Below are positions 43,664-52,645 of a stretch of DNA of 64,000 nt, one piece after another (within the stretch, counting starts at the first letter, position 1; each line of letters begins with the position of its first letter). The notes beneath the pieces were generated by a model, which was not told where the DNA came from, did not search any database, and saw only the letters and a list, made by a program, of their open reading frames with translations. The position numbers and the translations under genes were made by a program. Source of the stretch: Streptomyces fagopyri (GTDB lineage Bacteria > Actinomycetota > Actinomycetes > Streptomycetales > Streptomycetaceae); assembly GCF_009498275.1 (NCBI RefSeq), contig NZ_CP045643.1:8742001-8806000 (forward strand). Reading direction: 5' to 3'.

Positions 43664-43934
43664 CTGCACCGACGTGCCGATCTGACCTTCAACGACCTCG
43701 CCCGCAGGATGAATCCTGTGATCGGGGACTGGATCAACTACTACGGCCGGTTCCGGCCTTGGGAGTTGGACCGCCTTGGCGCGCATCAACACTTACCTGG
43801 TGCGTTGGATCCGCACCAAGTACAGGCGGCTCGGGGCCCAGAAGGAGGCGTACTCGAAGATGCAGGAGATCGCCCAGCGATACCCCCGCATGTTCGCGCA
43901 CTGGCGCCTCACCACGGCGGCTGCGGAGGCCTGA
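43664..43934 (+). pseudogene. group II intron maturase, C-terminal fragment
   Basis: The frame LHRRADLTFNDLARRMNPVIGDWINYYGRFRP is the thumb/maturase domain typical of group II intron-encoded proteins. After a +1 shift near 43775 it continues ARINTYLVRWIRTKYRRLGAQKEAYSKMQEIAQRYPRMFAHW, the usual end of these proteins, with a stop at 43932. The reverse transcriptase domain is gone. Intron domains V and VI follow directly, as they should. Confidence 0.75.
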
Positions 43935-43949
43935 TGATCAGGGTGACAA

Positions 43950-44018
43950 GAGCCGTGTAACGGGAGATCGTTACGCACGGTTCTGTGAGAGCCGAGGGGT
44001 GAGATCCCCCTCGGCTAC
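43950..44018 (+). ncRNA. group II intron domains V and VI (3' end of intron)
   Basis: Positions 43950-43983 are exactly 34 nt, start GAGCCGTGT and end CGCACGGTTC, the catalytic domain V of bacterial group II introns. Positions 43990-44016 form a second hairpin (AGCCGAGGGG pairing with CCCCTCGGCT), which is domain VI with its branch-point stem. The intron would end with AC at 44017-44018. The ribozyme's domains I-IV are missing, so it cannot splice. Confidence 0.7.
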
Positions 44019-44813
44019 TCGGCTACAGCGTCTCGGGTGCCACTCGGTTGATGCACCGGCTCGGCTTCAGCCCCCAGGCCCCCGCCCGGCAGGTCGCCGA
44101 ACGTGATGAGGAGGCCGTGAGCATCTGGCGGGAGGCGACCTGGGCGGAGGTATGAGGGCGAGGGCGGCCTGCGGGGGCTACGTCTGCTTCGAGGACGAAG
44201 CCGGGTTCACCGGTACGCCGCCCCGGGGACGGACCTGGGGCCGGCGTGGAGTGACTCCGGTCGTGGCCATCAGCGGCCGGTGGTCGGGACGGCTGTCGGT
44301 GGCCGGTCTGATCGCGATGCGGCCGGGATCGAGGACCTGGCTGAGTCACCGGCTTCGGACTCACACCGCGGGCAGCGCCCGAGGCCACCGCGTCCGGCAG
44401 GACGCGCCAGGCGCGCTTGGAGGCGTCCGTGTCGACCAGCGCAAAGCAAGGACGCACGTCGCAGCATGGACGAGCGGGACTTCATCACGCTGATCGACGG
44501 CGTCCATCAGCTGGGCAGAGCACCGATCGTGCTGGTCGGGGACCGCCTGAGCGCCCACGTCTCCCGCAGAATGCGTGACCTCGTCGCGGAGCGGGAGAGG
44601 CTGACCGTGTTCCTGTTGCCCGCCTACTCACCCGATCTCAACCCGGTCGAGTGGGTATGGACCCACGTCAAACGCAGCCTCGCTGTCATGGCCCTCGACC
44701 GCCTCGAAGCTCTCGTCCGCAACCGGCTCGAACGCCTTCAATACCGGCCTGACACCCTCGACGGCTTCATAGCCGGCACCGACCTCACCCTCGACGACCC
44801 AGCCTCACCCTGA
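44019..44813 (+). pseudogene. IS630-family transposase, C-terminal two-thirds, serving as 3' exon of the intron
   Basis: Directly after the intron end, GYSVSGATRLMHRLGFSPQAP continues as an IS630 transposase. After a frameshift near 44150 comes the first catalytic Asp in GGYVCFEDEAGF. Near 44400-44460 a further disruption precedes RSMDERDFITLIDGVHQ, with LVGDRLSAH (second Asp) and DLNPVEWVWTHVKR (Glu). The intron was evidently inserted in this transposase gene. It is dead through at least two frame changes. Confidence 0.75.
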
Positions 44814-44823
44814 AAAGCCGGAG

Positions 44824-45018
44824 TCAGTAAGCCGACTTCACGCTCACCCGAAGCCGCCGTGCGACTTCGGACGGCTTGATCTGCTGTTCGTACAGCTCAG
44901 CCGCCCCCATCCGAACCGTCTCCCGACGCCCCGCAGGAGTCAGCCCGCCCCCATCCGAATATTTCACACACCACGGATAAAGCCATCCACTCTCACCCAT
45001 CAGGGACTTCGCAAACAT
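44824..45018 (-). pseudogene. IS630-family transposase, N-terminal HTH fragment
   Basis: The minus strand reads YSDGGGLTPAGRRETVRMGAAELYEQQIKPSEVARRLRVSVKSAY and stops. This is the N-terminal helix-turn-helix region of IS630 transposases, the piece missing from the fragment on the plus strand at 44019. The two face each other, so an inversion or two independent insertions occurred. Confidence 0.65.
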
Positions 45019-45197
45019 TCACCCCAATGAGCTGAGGTCAGTAGAAGACAAGCTGAACCCAGGTGACCCGTGAGGCGGAGGAGTTCCCAAGTCCACGGCT
45101 GGGCACGACCGAGGGCCCGTTTCACGCAACTATGTGATCATGATGTATACCTCCTTCACATCTTCTTCACTGTCAGTTTCCTAGGCTGGGGATCCTC

Positions 45198-47270
45198 GTG
45201 AGCGCTGCTGGTTCCGGCGGGCGGGTACAGCCCGCTCGCCCAGGTGATCCTTCCCGTGTCGGCCCTTACCGGATCATCGGCCGCCTCGGCTCCGGCGGCA
45301 TGGGGACCGTCCATGCCGGTCTCACCGCCGACGGGCTCAGGGTCGCTGTCAAGGTGATCCATCCTGCGCAGGCCGAAGACCCTGAGTTTCGGGCCCGGTT
45401 CCGCCGCGAGGTGCAACTGTCCGCGCGCGTGCAGGGGCCGTGCCTCGTGCCGCTGCTGGCTGCCGACCCCGAAGCCGACACGCCCTGGCTGGCGACCGCC
45501 TACGCTCCGGGTCTTACCCTCAACCAGTACCTGGCCGACCACGGCGCCCTGACCAGCGGCACCTTGTACGCCTTTGCGACGGGCACGGCCCAAGCTCTGG
45601 CGGCCGTGCACGAGGCCGGCGTCGTTCACCGGGATGTAAAGCCGCAGAACGTCATCCTCACTCCGGCCGGCCCTCGCGTCCTCGACTTCGGCATCGCCCG
45701 CGCCGCCGACGGCACGAGCGTGACCCGGACGGGCGTCATGACCGGCACCCCCGGCTGGATCAGCCCCGAGTACTACCGCACCAGCACCGCCGGGCCGCAG
45801 GGCGACATGTTCGCCTGGGGCGCGCTCGTCGCCTACGCGGCCACCGGCCGGCTCCCGTTCGGTACCGGCGCGCCGGACGTGGTCGCGTTCCGTGTGATGT
45901 CCGGGGACCCGGACCTGGACGGTGTACCCGCGGAACTGCGCGAAGTCGTGGAGAGCGCCCTCGCGAAGGAACCCGCCGACCGGATATCCGCCGCCTCGGC
46001 CGCCCAGCAATGCTCGCGGTTCCTCGCCTCCCAGGCCACCCAGATCCTCGCGGGCAGCGACGGACCGGCACCTACCCGGGTCGGTGAACTGGTCACGGCC
46101 GTGTGGCAGATGCCCGCGGTGGACGACCCCACCTGGCACGCCGCCTCCCCACCCTCCCGCAGACGGGCCGTCACGACCGTGCTCGTGGCCGCCGCCGTGA
46201 TCGGCGCTCTCGCCGGGGGCGCCTTGGCCTTTCCGGCCGCCTTCCCGAGCGTCGGAGGTCGAGACGGCGCGCGGGACGCCGCCGCAGGCCGGTCGACCGC
46301 GTCCCCGGCCCTGCACGCCGACGGCGCCACCGAGCCCGCCGGAACCCCCGGAACTCCCGGGGCCGCTGCGGCGACGCGGACCGCGGCCGATCCGCGCGGG
46401 ATCCGCATACCGGCCGATCCGCTGGCTGGCGTGGCCCACCCAGCCTTCACACGGGCCGGTGACGAGGCCCAGCCGTCGGACGACGAGTGGAGAGCGAGCA
46501 CCACCGCGAGCACCCAAGAGGAGAAGGACACCGCACAGGCGATCGAGGACGACGTGAGGTCCATGCTCGCCACCAAGGGCCTGGACCACCTCACTGCCAC
46601 GGTCACGTTCGACCGGCGCGCGCAGACCGTGATGGTGACCGGCGGGCCGGTCTCCCAGCTGCCGGAGGACGACCAGGAGGTATTCCGCAGAGCGGGAGAG
46701 ATGGCATCCTGCACCACTCTCGCCCGCCGCCTCCAGGGCAGCCCCACCACCTGGTCCTACGGCCGTTACTCCGTCTTCTGGAAGAGCTCCGACGGCGACA
46801 CCGAGGCGGACGTCCTCGGCTTCGGCCAGGCCACCGACGGGTGCTACAACGAGGTCGCCGGGCAGTGGCGTGGGGACGAGTCCGGCATGGCGACCGCGCA
46901 GATACCCAGTACCGACAAGGACGAGATCCGGGTCGCCGGCGCCACGGACAAGGCCATCACCGCCGCGTGGAAGACCCGGGTCGCCGAGGGCAACGGCGTA
47001 GACCCCTCCGCCGCGGACGACGACATCAACCTCGGATTCGACCCGGCCGAGAAGGCCGCATACGTGTGGATCCAAGACACCTATGGAGGGCTGATCGGCC
47101 GCGCCCAAAGAGACAACTTCCAGGATGTCGCCCGAAGGACTGCCTGCGGGAAGCTGAGGGACGAGTACAGCAGGAACCAGTCCTGGCAGTACATCCGCTG
47201 GTCCGTGGCCGTCTACGGCGGGAACATGGGGACCCCCGAGTTCATCGGCTCGGGTGACTGCCTCTCCTGA
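45198..47270 (+). CDS. transmembrane Ser/Thr protein kinase (PknB type)
   Basis: The 690-residue kinase has its catalytic domain at ~24-275: P-loop GRLGSGGMGTV (28-38), Lys52 in VAVKVIH, catalytic loop HRDVKPQN (144-151), DFG (163-165), and SPEYYR in place of APE. One membrane helix lies at 325-347. The C-terminal ~340 residues are outside the cell: a Pro/Gly/Ala-rich linker, then a conserved-looking domain (EDDVRSMLATKGLDHLTATVTF, TTWSYGRYSVFWKSSDGDTE, AYVWIQDTYGGLIGRAQRDNF) that may sense a ligand. The start is GTG 45198. The first half of the extracellular part is low complexity. Confidence 0.92.
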   Translation: MSAAGSGGRVQPARPGDPSRVGPYRIIGRLGSGGMGTVHAGLTADGLRVAVKVIHPAQAEDPEFRARFRREVQLSARVQGPCLVPLLAADPEADTPWLATAYAPGLTLNQYLADHGALTSGTLYAFATGTAQALAAVHEAGVVHRDVKPQNVILTPAGPRVLDFGIARAADGTSVTRTGVMTGTPGWISPEYYRTSTAGPQGDMFAWGALVAYAATGRLPFGTGAPDVVAFRVMSGDPDLDGVPAELREVVESALAKEPADRISAASAAQQCSRFLASQATQILAGSDGPAPTRVGELVTAVWQMPAVDDPTWHAASPPSRRRAVTTVLVAAAVIGALAGGALAFPAAFPSVGGRDGARDAAAGRSTASPALHADGATEPAGTPGTPGAAAATRTAADPRGIRIPADPLAGVAHPAFTRAGDEAQPSDDEWRASTTASTQEEKDTAQAIEDDVRSMLATKGLDHLTATVTFDRRAQTVMVTGGPVSQLPEDDQEVFRRAGEMASCTTLARRLQGSPTTWSYGRYSVFWKSSDGDTEADVLGFGQATDGCYNEVAGQWRGDESGMATAQIPSTDKDEIRVAGATDKAITAAWKTRVAEGNGVDPSAADDDINLGFDPAEKAAYVWIQDTYGGLIGRAQRDNFQDVARRTACGKLRDEYSRNQSWQYIRWSVAVYGGNMGTPEFIGSGDCLS

Positions 47271-47273
47271 CCC

Positions 47274-47700
47274 CTACTTGTCGACCGGGGCCCGTGCCGC
47301 GGCCAGGGCCCGGGTGACGGTCTTCTCGGTGACGGTGAGTTCCTGCAGGGGCCCGCGTTTGATGCCCTTGGTCACCCAGGGGCCGCCGCCCTGGTAGGCG
47401 AGATCGGCCAGGACGTGGACGCCCTGGCGCTCGCAGATGCGGATGATGCGATGGGTGCGGGCAGCGGTCAGGTCGTGAGCCCGGCCCGGCAACGCGGGTG
47501 AAAGCCAGAGCAACTGGCCGTCCGGATCGGTGACCACCTGCACATTCACCCCGTGCCGGCGGTGCTTGTGGGAGTAGTCGGCCGGGCTGTCGCCCACCCG
47601 GTCGCACTCGGCGAGCGTGCCGTCCAGTTGTTCCCAGCAGCGTGGCGGGTCTGGCGGTGGCGAGGCGCCCCGCATAGCGCCGATCACCGGCAGGCAGTCG
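47274..47700 (-). pseudogene. IS5-type (DDE_Tnp_4) transposase, internal fragment
   Basis: The frame reads LDGTLAECDRVGDSPADYSHKHRRHGVNVQVVTDPDGQLLWLSPALPGRAHDLTAARTHRI, then VLADLAYQGGGPWVT and LQELTVTEKTVTRALAAARAPV, which belongs to IS5-type transposases. It stops just behind the kinase gene, without the normal C terminus, and the N terminus is missing. It is a remnant. Confidence 0.7.
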
Positions 47701-47778
47701 CGGGAGAGACGGGCTGGTACAGGTCCCCGGAAACGAGTTCGGGCGACCGCGCGAAGACCGGACGTGATGGCGATTCGG

Positions 47779-48414
47779 CTACACGAGTTCGGCATCCTCG
47801 CGGCGGTAGCGTGCCTCGTCTCGCAGATTCAGCCCATACCAAACGCCGAGCGTGACAGCCGTGCCTGCGGCCGTGATCCAGGCAGCTGCGCCGCCGTCGA
47901 ACAGCCATCCCCACAGGGCCGCCAGCCAGGGGATCTCCATGAGCAGCACCAACCTGCCGTGCGTCATGCTCTTGCCGGCCGCCTTGGCGCGGCGAATCAT
48001 CCAGATGCCGAGGAACAGCGGTCCCAACGCCAGCAAGACCACAATGATGATCAGCCACAGAACGAACAGCCCGTCGTCTACGTCGCCCGCGCCGGAGGCA
48101 TCGCCTTGCACGTGGTGGTTGGCCATCTCGTAGTAGGCCTCTGCTCCACCGATCCCTGCGGCTGCGGCGCCGGCGGCAGGCTGAACCCACGGCTGGGCAT
48201 GGGCACGGGGTGCCTGGGGAGTGTCAGCCCCGACGTAGTTGTATCCGTACCGCTCTGCGGGATCGAACTGATGGTTCTGAGTGAAGGCGTTGCCGTGGGC
48301 GTCGTAGTGCGTCGTCTCGTAGACCACACCATTCGTGTCGTTGTACCGCTCCCGGCGGTACTTCCCAGGGTGCAGCACCTGGTTTGGTTCTGCGACGTAC
48401 CGCTCTTGATCCAC
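47779..48414 (-). CDS. hypothetical membrane protein
   Basis: From GTG 48414 a 211-residue protein is predicted. The N-terminal ~120 residues are polar with Tyr/Asn-rich repeats (YNDTNGVVYETTHYDAHGN). Three or four hydrophobic segments follow (LFVLWLIIIVVLLALGPLFLGIWMI; LLMEIPWLAALWGWLF; AAWITAAGTAVTLGVWYGL). No family was recognised. TTG 48435 is an alternative start. Codon usage supports a real gene. Confidence 0.55.
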   Translation of the reverse strand: MDQERYVAEPNQVLHPGKYRRERYNDTNGVVYETTHYDAHGNAFTQNHQFDPAERYGYNYVGADTPQAPRAHAQPWVQPAAGAAAAGIGGAEAYYEMANHHVQGDASGAGDVDDGLFVLWLIIIVVLLALGPLFLGIWMIRRAKAAGKSMTHGRLVLLMEIPWLAALWGWLFDGGAAAWITAAGTAVTLGVWYGLNLRDEARYRREDAELV

Positions 48415-49064
48415 TGAGCCCCCCAACGGATTCAATGTCGGTTGAACTCCGACTGCTTCGAAGTATGCAGGCTAGGCCACGCGTGCCCAGGATCGGCTCG
48501 AACGGGACGGGACAGGTGTGGGCAGCCACAGTTGCCACCATGAACGGCCAGCACGGGGTTCAAGCGATGCGGGATGCCGGAGTCGGCAGGGCGGTCGTCC
48601 TGTGGCTTGTGTGGCCGGACGACCCTGCTGACTACCCCGGTGCTGCAGCTCAAGCAGCGAGAGAGCGTCCGGTAGTTCCTGCACGGCACGCTCGTGGTGA
48701 TGCCTGGTGCGGCCGGGAGGTGGGACGGTTCTTACACCGTCCCGGCGGTGCCCGGCCCGAGGGTCCGCCTGCCTCGCGGCGTGGCTGTGTCCTGGTGCTC
48801 GTTGGCGTTCAGGAGCGCGGCGGGCTCGATCCGTTCGACAGGCAGAAGCCGCGGGGACGGTTCCGTTGACTCTGCACTCTGAGGGGTGGTCGGGCCGGTG
48901 CCGAGAAGACGTCGCATGGTGCTCACCGGGGGAGCCTCCCGTGCGGCCGTCGGGGGTGCCGCGACCGGACTCGCCTCTGGTCCCATCGGAGTTCGCCGGT
49001 GCGGGCGACGTCAGGCGTGGGCGATGTGCGGCCCGGCCGGGGTCGCCGGGGGGATCCGGGTGGT

Positions 49065-49406
49065 GTGCCGAGGAAGAGTGTCCGCAGTTGCAGTCGGTGC
49101 GGCGGCCCGCTGCCGGAAGGCAGCCGGAAGTCGCGCCGGTACTGCTCAACGGCGTGCCGTACGAGGGGGTGGAGGCGTGAGCGTGAGCAGTGGTGGCGGA
49201 CCAATGTGGAGTTCGCCGCCGCCTTGCGCGAGGGCCGTCCGTACCGCCGGCCGAAGAAGAGGTGTCCGGTCTGCAAGAGCTGGTGGTTCGTCGGCGAGGT
49301 CGTCGGCCGCCCGCGCAGGCGTGTGGATGCCCTGTACTGCTCACCGAAGTGCTGCACCCGGGCCTACCGCCCGAGGCAATCGCGTTCAGCAGGCGTCACA
49401 CCGTGA
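49065..49406 (+). CDS. small protein with two zinc-finger-like Cys clusters
   Basis: This protein of about 113 residues starts at GTG 49065. It has CSRCGGPLPEGSRKSRRYCSTACRTRGW near the front and CPVCKSWWF...YCSPKCCTRAYRPRQ near the end, each a CxxC...CxxxC zinc-binding pair. It is very basic, suggesting DNA or RNA binding. Such proteins occur on actinobacterial plasmids and integrative elements. It is followed by the phased TGCGCA repeats. The antisense open frame over it is an artefact of GC bias. Confidence 0.55.
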   Translation: MPRKSVRSCSRCGGPLPEGSRKSRRYCSTACRTRGWRREREQWWRTNVEFAAALREGRPYRRPKKRCPVCKSWWFVGEVVGRPRRRVDALYCSPKCCTRAYRPRQSRSAGVTP

Positions 49407-49452
49407 CGCCTGCACGTGACGCTACGGGCTTTGGGAAGCGGGCTCGCGCAGG

Positions 49453-49896
49453 TGCGCAACGCTCTTGCTGCGCGCCGACAGCGTGGTCGTTTGGGCTACA
49501 ACAGGGCGGGTGCCGCGTCGTCGGCCGGTGCGGCCTGGTGCGCAGTGGCATTGCGCGATCCCAGGGGCTGTGCAGCGTCCCGTGGCTGTGGTCGGCTGAG
49601 CGGCGGGCCGTGAGGGTGGTGTGGGCTGTGGTGTGGCCTCCCCACAGCCCACACCGGTGCGGTCATCACGCTGGCGCCCGGTCGTTGCGCAGTCTCGCCG
49701 GCCGGGTTGCGCAGGTGGTGCGTACCGGCTGCGCAACGCTGTGACCTGCCGTGGCTGGGCCTGTGGTCGGGGTTGTGGTCGGGCTTCGATGGTCCGCGGC
49801 GGGTGCGCGGCGCTCGATGTGCAATGGGGTTGTGCGGGAACGGGGTTGCGCGGTGGGCTGTCCGCTGTGTGTCGGCCCTTGCGTACTGGCTGCGCA
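49453..49896. repeat. cluster of TGCGCA sites, three phased at 22 bp (iteron-like)
   Basis: TGCGCA occurs at 49453, 49539, 49686, 49708, 49730 and 49891 in a region without a convincing gene. The middle three are exactly 22 bp apart and extend to TTGCGCA, TTGCGCA and TGCGCAA. TTGCGCG variants lie nearby. Two-turn spacing of short direct repeats is typical of iterons in plasmid origins and of cooperative repressor sites. No Rep gene was recognised next to it. Confidence 0.45.
49619..49654. terminator. perfect 13-bp hairpin
   Basis: GTGTGGGCTGTGG (49619-49631) pairs perfectly with CCACAGCCCACAC (49642-49654) around a 10-nt loop. It lies about 210 bp behind the zinc-finger gene and just before the phased repeats. 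It may be a terminator or an origin structure. A related but decayed sequence lies at 57601-57636. Confidence 0.5.
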
Positions 49897-49901
49897 GCGT
49901 C

Positions 49902-50220
49902 TCAGTCGGAGGTGTCGTCCGGCTTGTCTTCTGGTCGGTAGAAGCTGCAGGTTTTGAGGTACTCGGTGTCGCGGACGGCGACGCGGAACTGGGCTGCCGG
50001 AGATCGGCGATGTCTTCCGGCTGGCTCTGGTGCAGCTGTCGACGTGGAGGACGACCGGCTGGGGGTCTTTGGGGTGGCGTTTGATCTCCAACATGTAGCC
50101 GTCTCCCGCCCCGGTGGGGCTGTTGGGAGGCCGTTCGGCGGGGAACGGCGGTGGCGCCAGGGCCGGCCGCAGCCGCGGCCGTGACGGGCAGGGTGGTCGG
50201 CGGCTGCCTGGAGGGCGCGC
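49902..50220 (-). pseudogene. DUF6233-like remnant
   Basis: One frame gives GDGYMLEIKRHPKDPQPVVLHVDSC. Two frame changes later the sequence continues QPEDIADLRQ, then AQFRVAVRDTEYLKTCSFYRPEDKPDD to a stop at 49902. This order (HP..D...VLH...C, then a late C..YRP) recalls the small DUF6233 proteins of Streptomyces. It is broken by at least two indels. Confidence 0.4.
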
Positions 50221-50387
50221 CACTGAAGCCGCGACCGACCTCGCACGAACCCGCGACGAACTACGCAGCTTCGCCGAGAGCCACCTCCGGCCGGTCGGAC
50301 GGAGCTAAGAGCTCGTAACACGATCAGGTGACCATAGATTCTGCGTCGGTGACACACGGCTGCCTGCTCGCTCGTGATACTTGAACT

Positions 50388-50714
50388 ATGGACAGCTACG
50401 AAGGCACCGCGACGCTTGAGTGGTGGGCCAACCGATCGACGTGTCTGGGCAGGCTCCGTGTGCAGGTCGCGGTCCGTACCGTCGGAGACATCTGGACGTC
50501 CGAAGCGACCCTCGAATCTCCCCTGACCGCGGAGGACAGGGAGAGCTTCGACTTCCTGATGCGACTCGATCCGCACTTCACCCTGCGCTTTGACGACGCG
50601 AGCACGCTGCTGGTCAAGGTCGTCGAAGCAGGAGTCGAGGGACGGCTCATCGTCACCGCAGCCGAGGCAGACACTGCAGAGCCGAACGGAACCAGGCACG
50701 CACCGCACCAGTAG
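50388..50714 (+). CDS. hypothetical protein
   Basis: The 108-residue soluble protein reads MDSYEGTATLEWWANRSTCLGRLRVQV, TSEATLESPLTAEDRESFDFLMRLDPHFTLRFDDAS and LVKVVEAGVEGRLIVTAAE. It is mainly beta-stranded, resembling other small Streptomyces proteins that begin MDSYEG. The start is ATG 50388. No function can be assigned. Confidence 0.55.
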   Translation: MDSYEGTATLEWWANRSTCLGRLRVQVAVRTVGDIWTSEATLESPLTAEDRESFDFLMRLDPHFTLRFDDASTLLVKVVEAGVEGRLIVTAAEADTAEPNGTRHAPHQ

Positions 50715-50763
50715 CCCCAGGATCTCTCGAGGCGCTGCGCTGCCCATGATCGCTCGGGCGCGA

Positions 50764-50841
50764 TCAGGAGTGGGTCTTCCTGAGGCGTCTCCAGCAGATG
50801 AGGCCGCAGGCCAGGGAGACGAAGGCGTCGTGGAGTTCGGG
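50764..50841 (-). pseudogene. short transposase C-terminal tail
   Basis: The minus strand encodes ELHDAFVSLACGLICWRRLRKTHS followed by a stop, which resembles the last residues of IS5-type transposases. Nothing upstream continues it. The fragment is too short for certainty. Confidence 0.35.
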
Positions 50842-50879
50842 CGACCGCGTGGTCCTTCGGCGGCTTCTATAGTGTCCCG

Positions 50880-51581
50880 ATGGAAGGGGTAAGGCGAGGA
50901 CCGGTGGACCAGAAGGGTCGGCTCAAGAACGTGGTGCGGATCGAGCGGTCGGCGGACCTGAAACCCGTCCACCGGCGTCAGGCTGCCGTCCTGGCCCTGT
51001 GGCGGTGGCGTGCGCCCGTGCTGGCGTTCGAGCTCGATGCAGAGTGGGGCATCGACCCGGCTGTGCTGGAGTCGCTGTTCCAAGTGGCAGCTTCACCTTC
51101 TGGTGAACAGTCGGATCGTGCCTACCGCCGGGCGATCGCCGATCTGTGCACGGCCCCGCTCTTCATGTCTGAAGTCGACCCGGACACCGTCCAGCTCTTC
51201 CAGTTGGAGACCATCAGCAGCCTGCTGACCTTCGGCGAGTTGCTGGACAACCCCGGCACGGACCTAACAGACCGAGTGATCGAAGGCTCAGCCGGCCTGG
51301 CGAACTATCTCGACGACCTCGTCGACGGCTCGTTCTACCCACACCCCTCGGAGGAGGCCCACCGCGAGTACCTCGCGAACCTGGCGGGCCGGGCGGGTGA
51401 GAGGTATTTCGCGTCACGCAACTTTGCCGCCGAATCGGCCGGCCACCGCGCTCTGCGGGCTCTCCCCGATACCGCTGGGCTGCTCGACTCGACCGCGGGT
51501 CGCGAGTTGCTCGCGCTGTGCGAGGACTTCGGCGAGGAGCTCGTGACAACGATGCAGTGGCTCCGCGCGACGGGTCACTAG
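50880..51581 (+). CDS. hypothetical protein
   Basis: The 233-residue soluble, mostly helical protein contains MEGVRRGPVDQKGRLKNVVRIERSADLKPVHRRQAAVLALWRW, SLLTFGELLDNPGTDLTDRVIEG and ELLALCEDFGEELVTTMQWLRA. Codon usage is good throughout. No domain was recognised. GTG 50904, behind GGCGAGGA, is an alternative start to ATG 50880. Confidence 0.55.
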   Translation: MEGVRRGPVDQKGRLKNVVRIERSADLKPVHRRQAAVLALWRWRAPVLAFELDAEWGIDPAVLESLFQVAASPSGEQSDRAYRRAIADLCTAPLFMSEVDPDTVQLFQLETISSLLTFGELLDNPGTDLTDRVIEGSAGLANYLDDLVDGSFYPHPSEEAHREYLANLAGRAGERYFASRNFAAESAGHRALRALPDTAGLLDSTAGRELLALCEDFGEELVTTMQWLRATGH

Positions 51582-51645
51582 CGATCGCGTCGTGAGCTGG
51601 AGGACGAGTGCGGCAGCCGTGGAGTACGGCTCGAAGTCAGGGGCC

Positions 51646-51862
51646 TACTTCGGGCGACGCCGGGCGAACAGGCCCGGTTCGGTCTCGGCGAGGATACCGA
51701 TCCTGCCCTGGTACGGGACCGCGTTGACGATCTCCCGCATCTCGTACCGACCTGATGTCCCGTCAGGGACGGGTGGTCGGACTTCCAGGCTACGATCACC
51801 GGCTCGACCAGTGCCCACCGCTCATCGGACAGGTCGCTCCTGTAGGGCTTGCGGTCACTCAT
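51646..51862 (-). pseudogene. IS5-family transposase N-terminal stub
   Basis: From ATG 51862 the frame reads MSDRKPYRSDLSDERWALVEPVIVAWKSDHPSLTGHQ, an IS5-type start. A frame change follows (GRYEMREIVNAVPYQGR) and the similarity then ends before a stop near 51646. No DDE residues remain. Confidence 0.7.
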
Positions 51863-52135
51863 CCGAACAGCCCAGGACGGCAGCAGGTGGAGGTGCCGTT
51901 GCCGCGCGCAGAGCGTTTCCACCAGCCCGCACCACCAAGGAATTCCCGCCGGACGCCGGGATGCTGCTGCGTACCGACGTTCACCAGCGACGGCCCGATG
52001 CGGCTTCCAGGTCGAAGCAGTCGTCGTCCTGGTCGCGGATCAGGACCTGCACCCCGTAGGAATGCGGCCAGGGCGAGATCACGACCCGCGTCTAGGCTGT
52101 TCATCGAGGACATCCATCAACAGCTCGGAGATGCC

Positions 52136-52507
52136 ATGTCCCTGCAGTTGCAGGTGGTTGCGATAACTCTCGATTGCCCTGATCCGCTAGCTTTGGCGGC
52201 GTTCTATCGGCAGGCCACCAGCCTTGAACTGCACCCGAAGTCGGACGCCGACTTCGCGGGCCTCAATGGTGAGCACGGACTCCTGATCGGCTTTCAACGG
52301 GTCGATGCCTATCAGGCTCCGAGCTGGCCTGACCAAATCGTTCCGCAGCAACTGCACATCTGCTTCAAGACCGATGAGGACCTGGGTGAAACCGAGGCCC
52401 GACTGCTGGAACTCGGCGCAGGCAAGCCGGACCACCAGCCTCACGGGGACAAAGCGCGTGTTCTCACCGATCCAGCCGGACATCCCTTCTGCATCGCTGC
52501 GCGCTGA
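52136..52507 (+). CDS. VOC (glyoxalase-fold) family protein
   Basis: The 123-residue protein has the vicinal-oxygen-chelate pattern: LQVVAITLDCPDPLALAAFYRQATSLELHPKSD at the start, LLIGFQRVDAYQAPSWPD, PQQLHICFKTDEDLGETEARLLELGA, and VLTDPAGHPFCIAAR at the end. His in QLHICF and late residues may bind a metal. Family roles range from dioxygenases to drug-binding resistance proteins. GGAG precedes ATG 52136, and a TAGGCT box lies at 52093-52098. Confidence 0.85.
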   Translation: MSLQLQVVAITLDCPDPLALAAFYRQATSLELHPKSDADFAGLNGEHGLLIGFQRVDAYQAPSWPDQIVPQQLHICFKTDEDLGETEARLLELGAGKPDHQPHGDKARVLTDPAGHPFCIAAR

Positions 52508-52510
52508 TTG

Positions 52511-52645
52511 TCAGAACAGGAACACGGGGAGGGACTGGTCGTCGAGGAAGAGCGGGCAGCCGCTGTGAACGACTGGTACGACCACACCATTGCTGGTTCG
52601 TTGGCGGTTGACGTCCCTGTATTCGACGCGTCCACTGTCGTCCAT
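52511..52645 (-). CDS. possible 44-residue protein
   Basis: ATG 52645, behind GAAGGG, opens a short frame (MDDSGRVEYRDVNRQRTSNG...VHSGCPLFLDDQSLPVFLF) with balanced composition unlike the Arg/Pro-rich shadows around it. It converges on the VOC gene. No homologue can be named. Confidence 0.3.
   Translation of the reverse strand: MDDSGRVEYRDVNRQRTSNGVVVPVVHSGCPLFLDDQSLPVFLF

Noticed and set aside
45156..47108. 650-codon open frame antisense to the Ser/Thr kinase
   Set aside because: The kinase motifs on the plus strand are unmistakable. The antisense frame is Gly/Arg-rich and featureless.
48472..49344. 290-codon minus-strand open frame
   Set aside because: It is antisense to the zinc-cluster protein and rich in Arg, Ser and His, with no start signal or domain.
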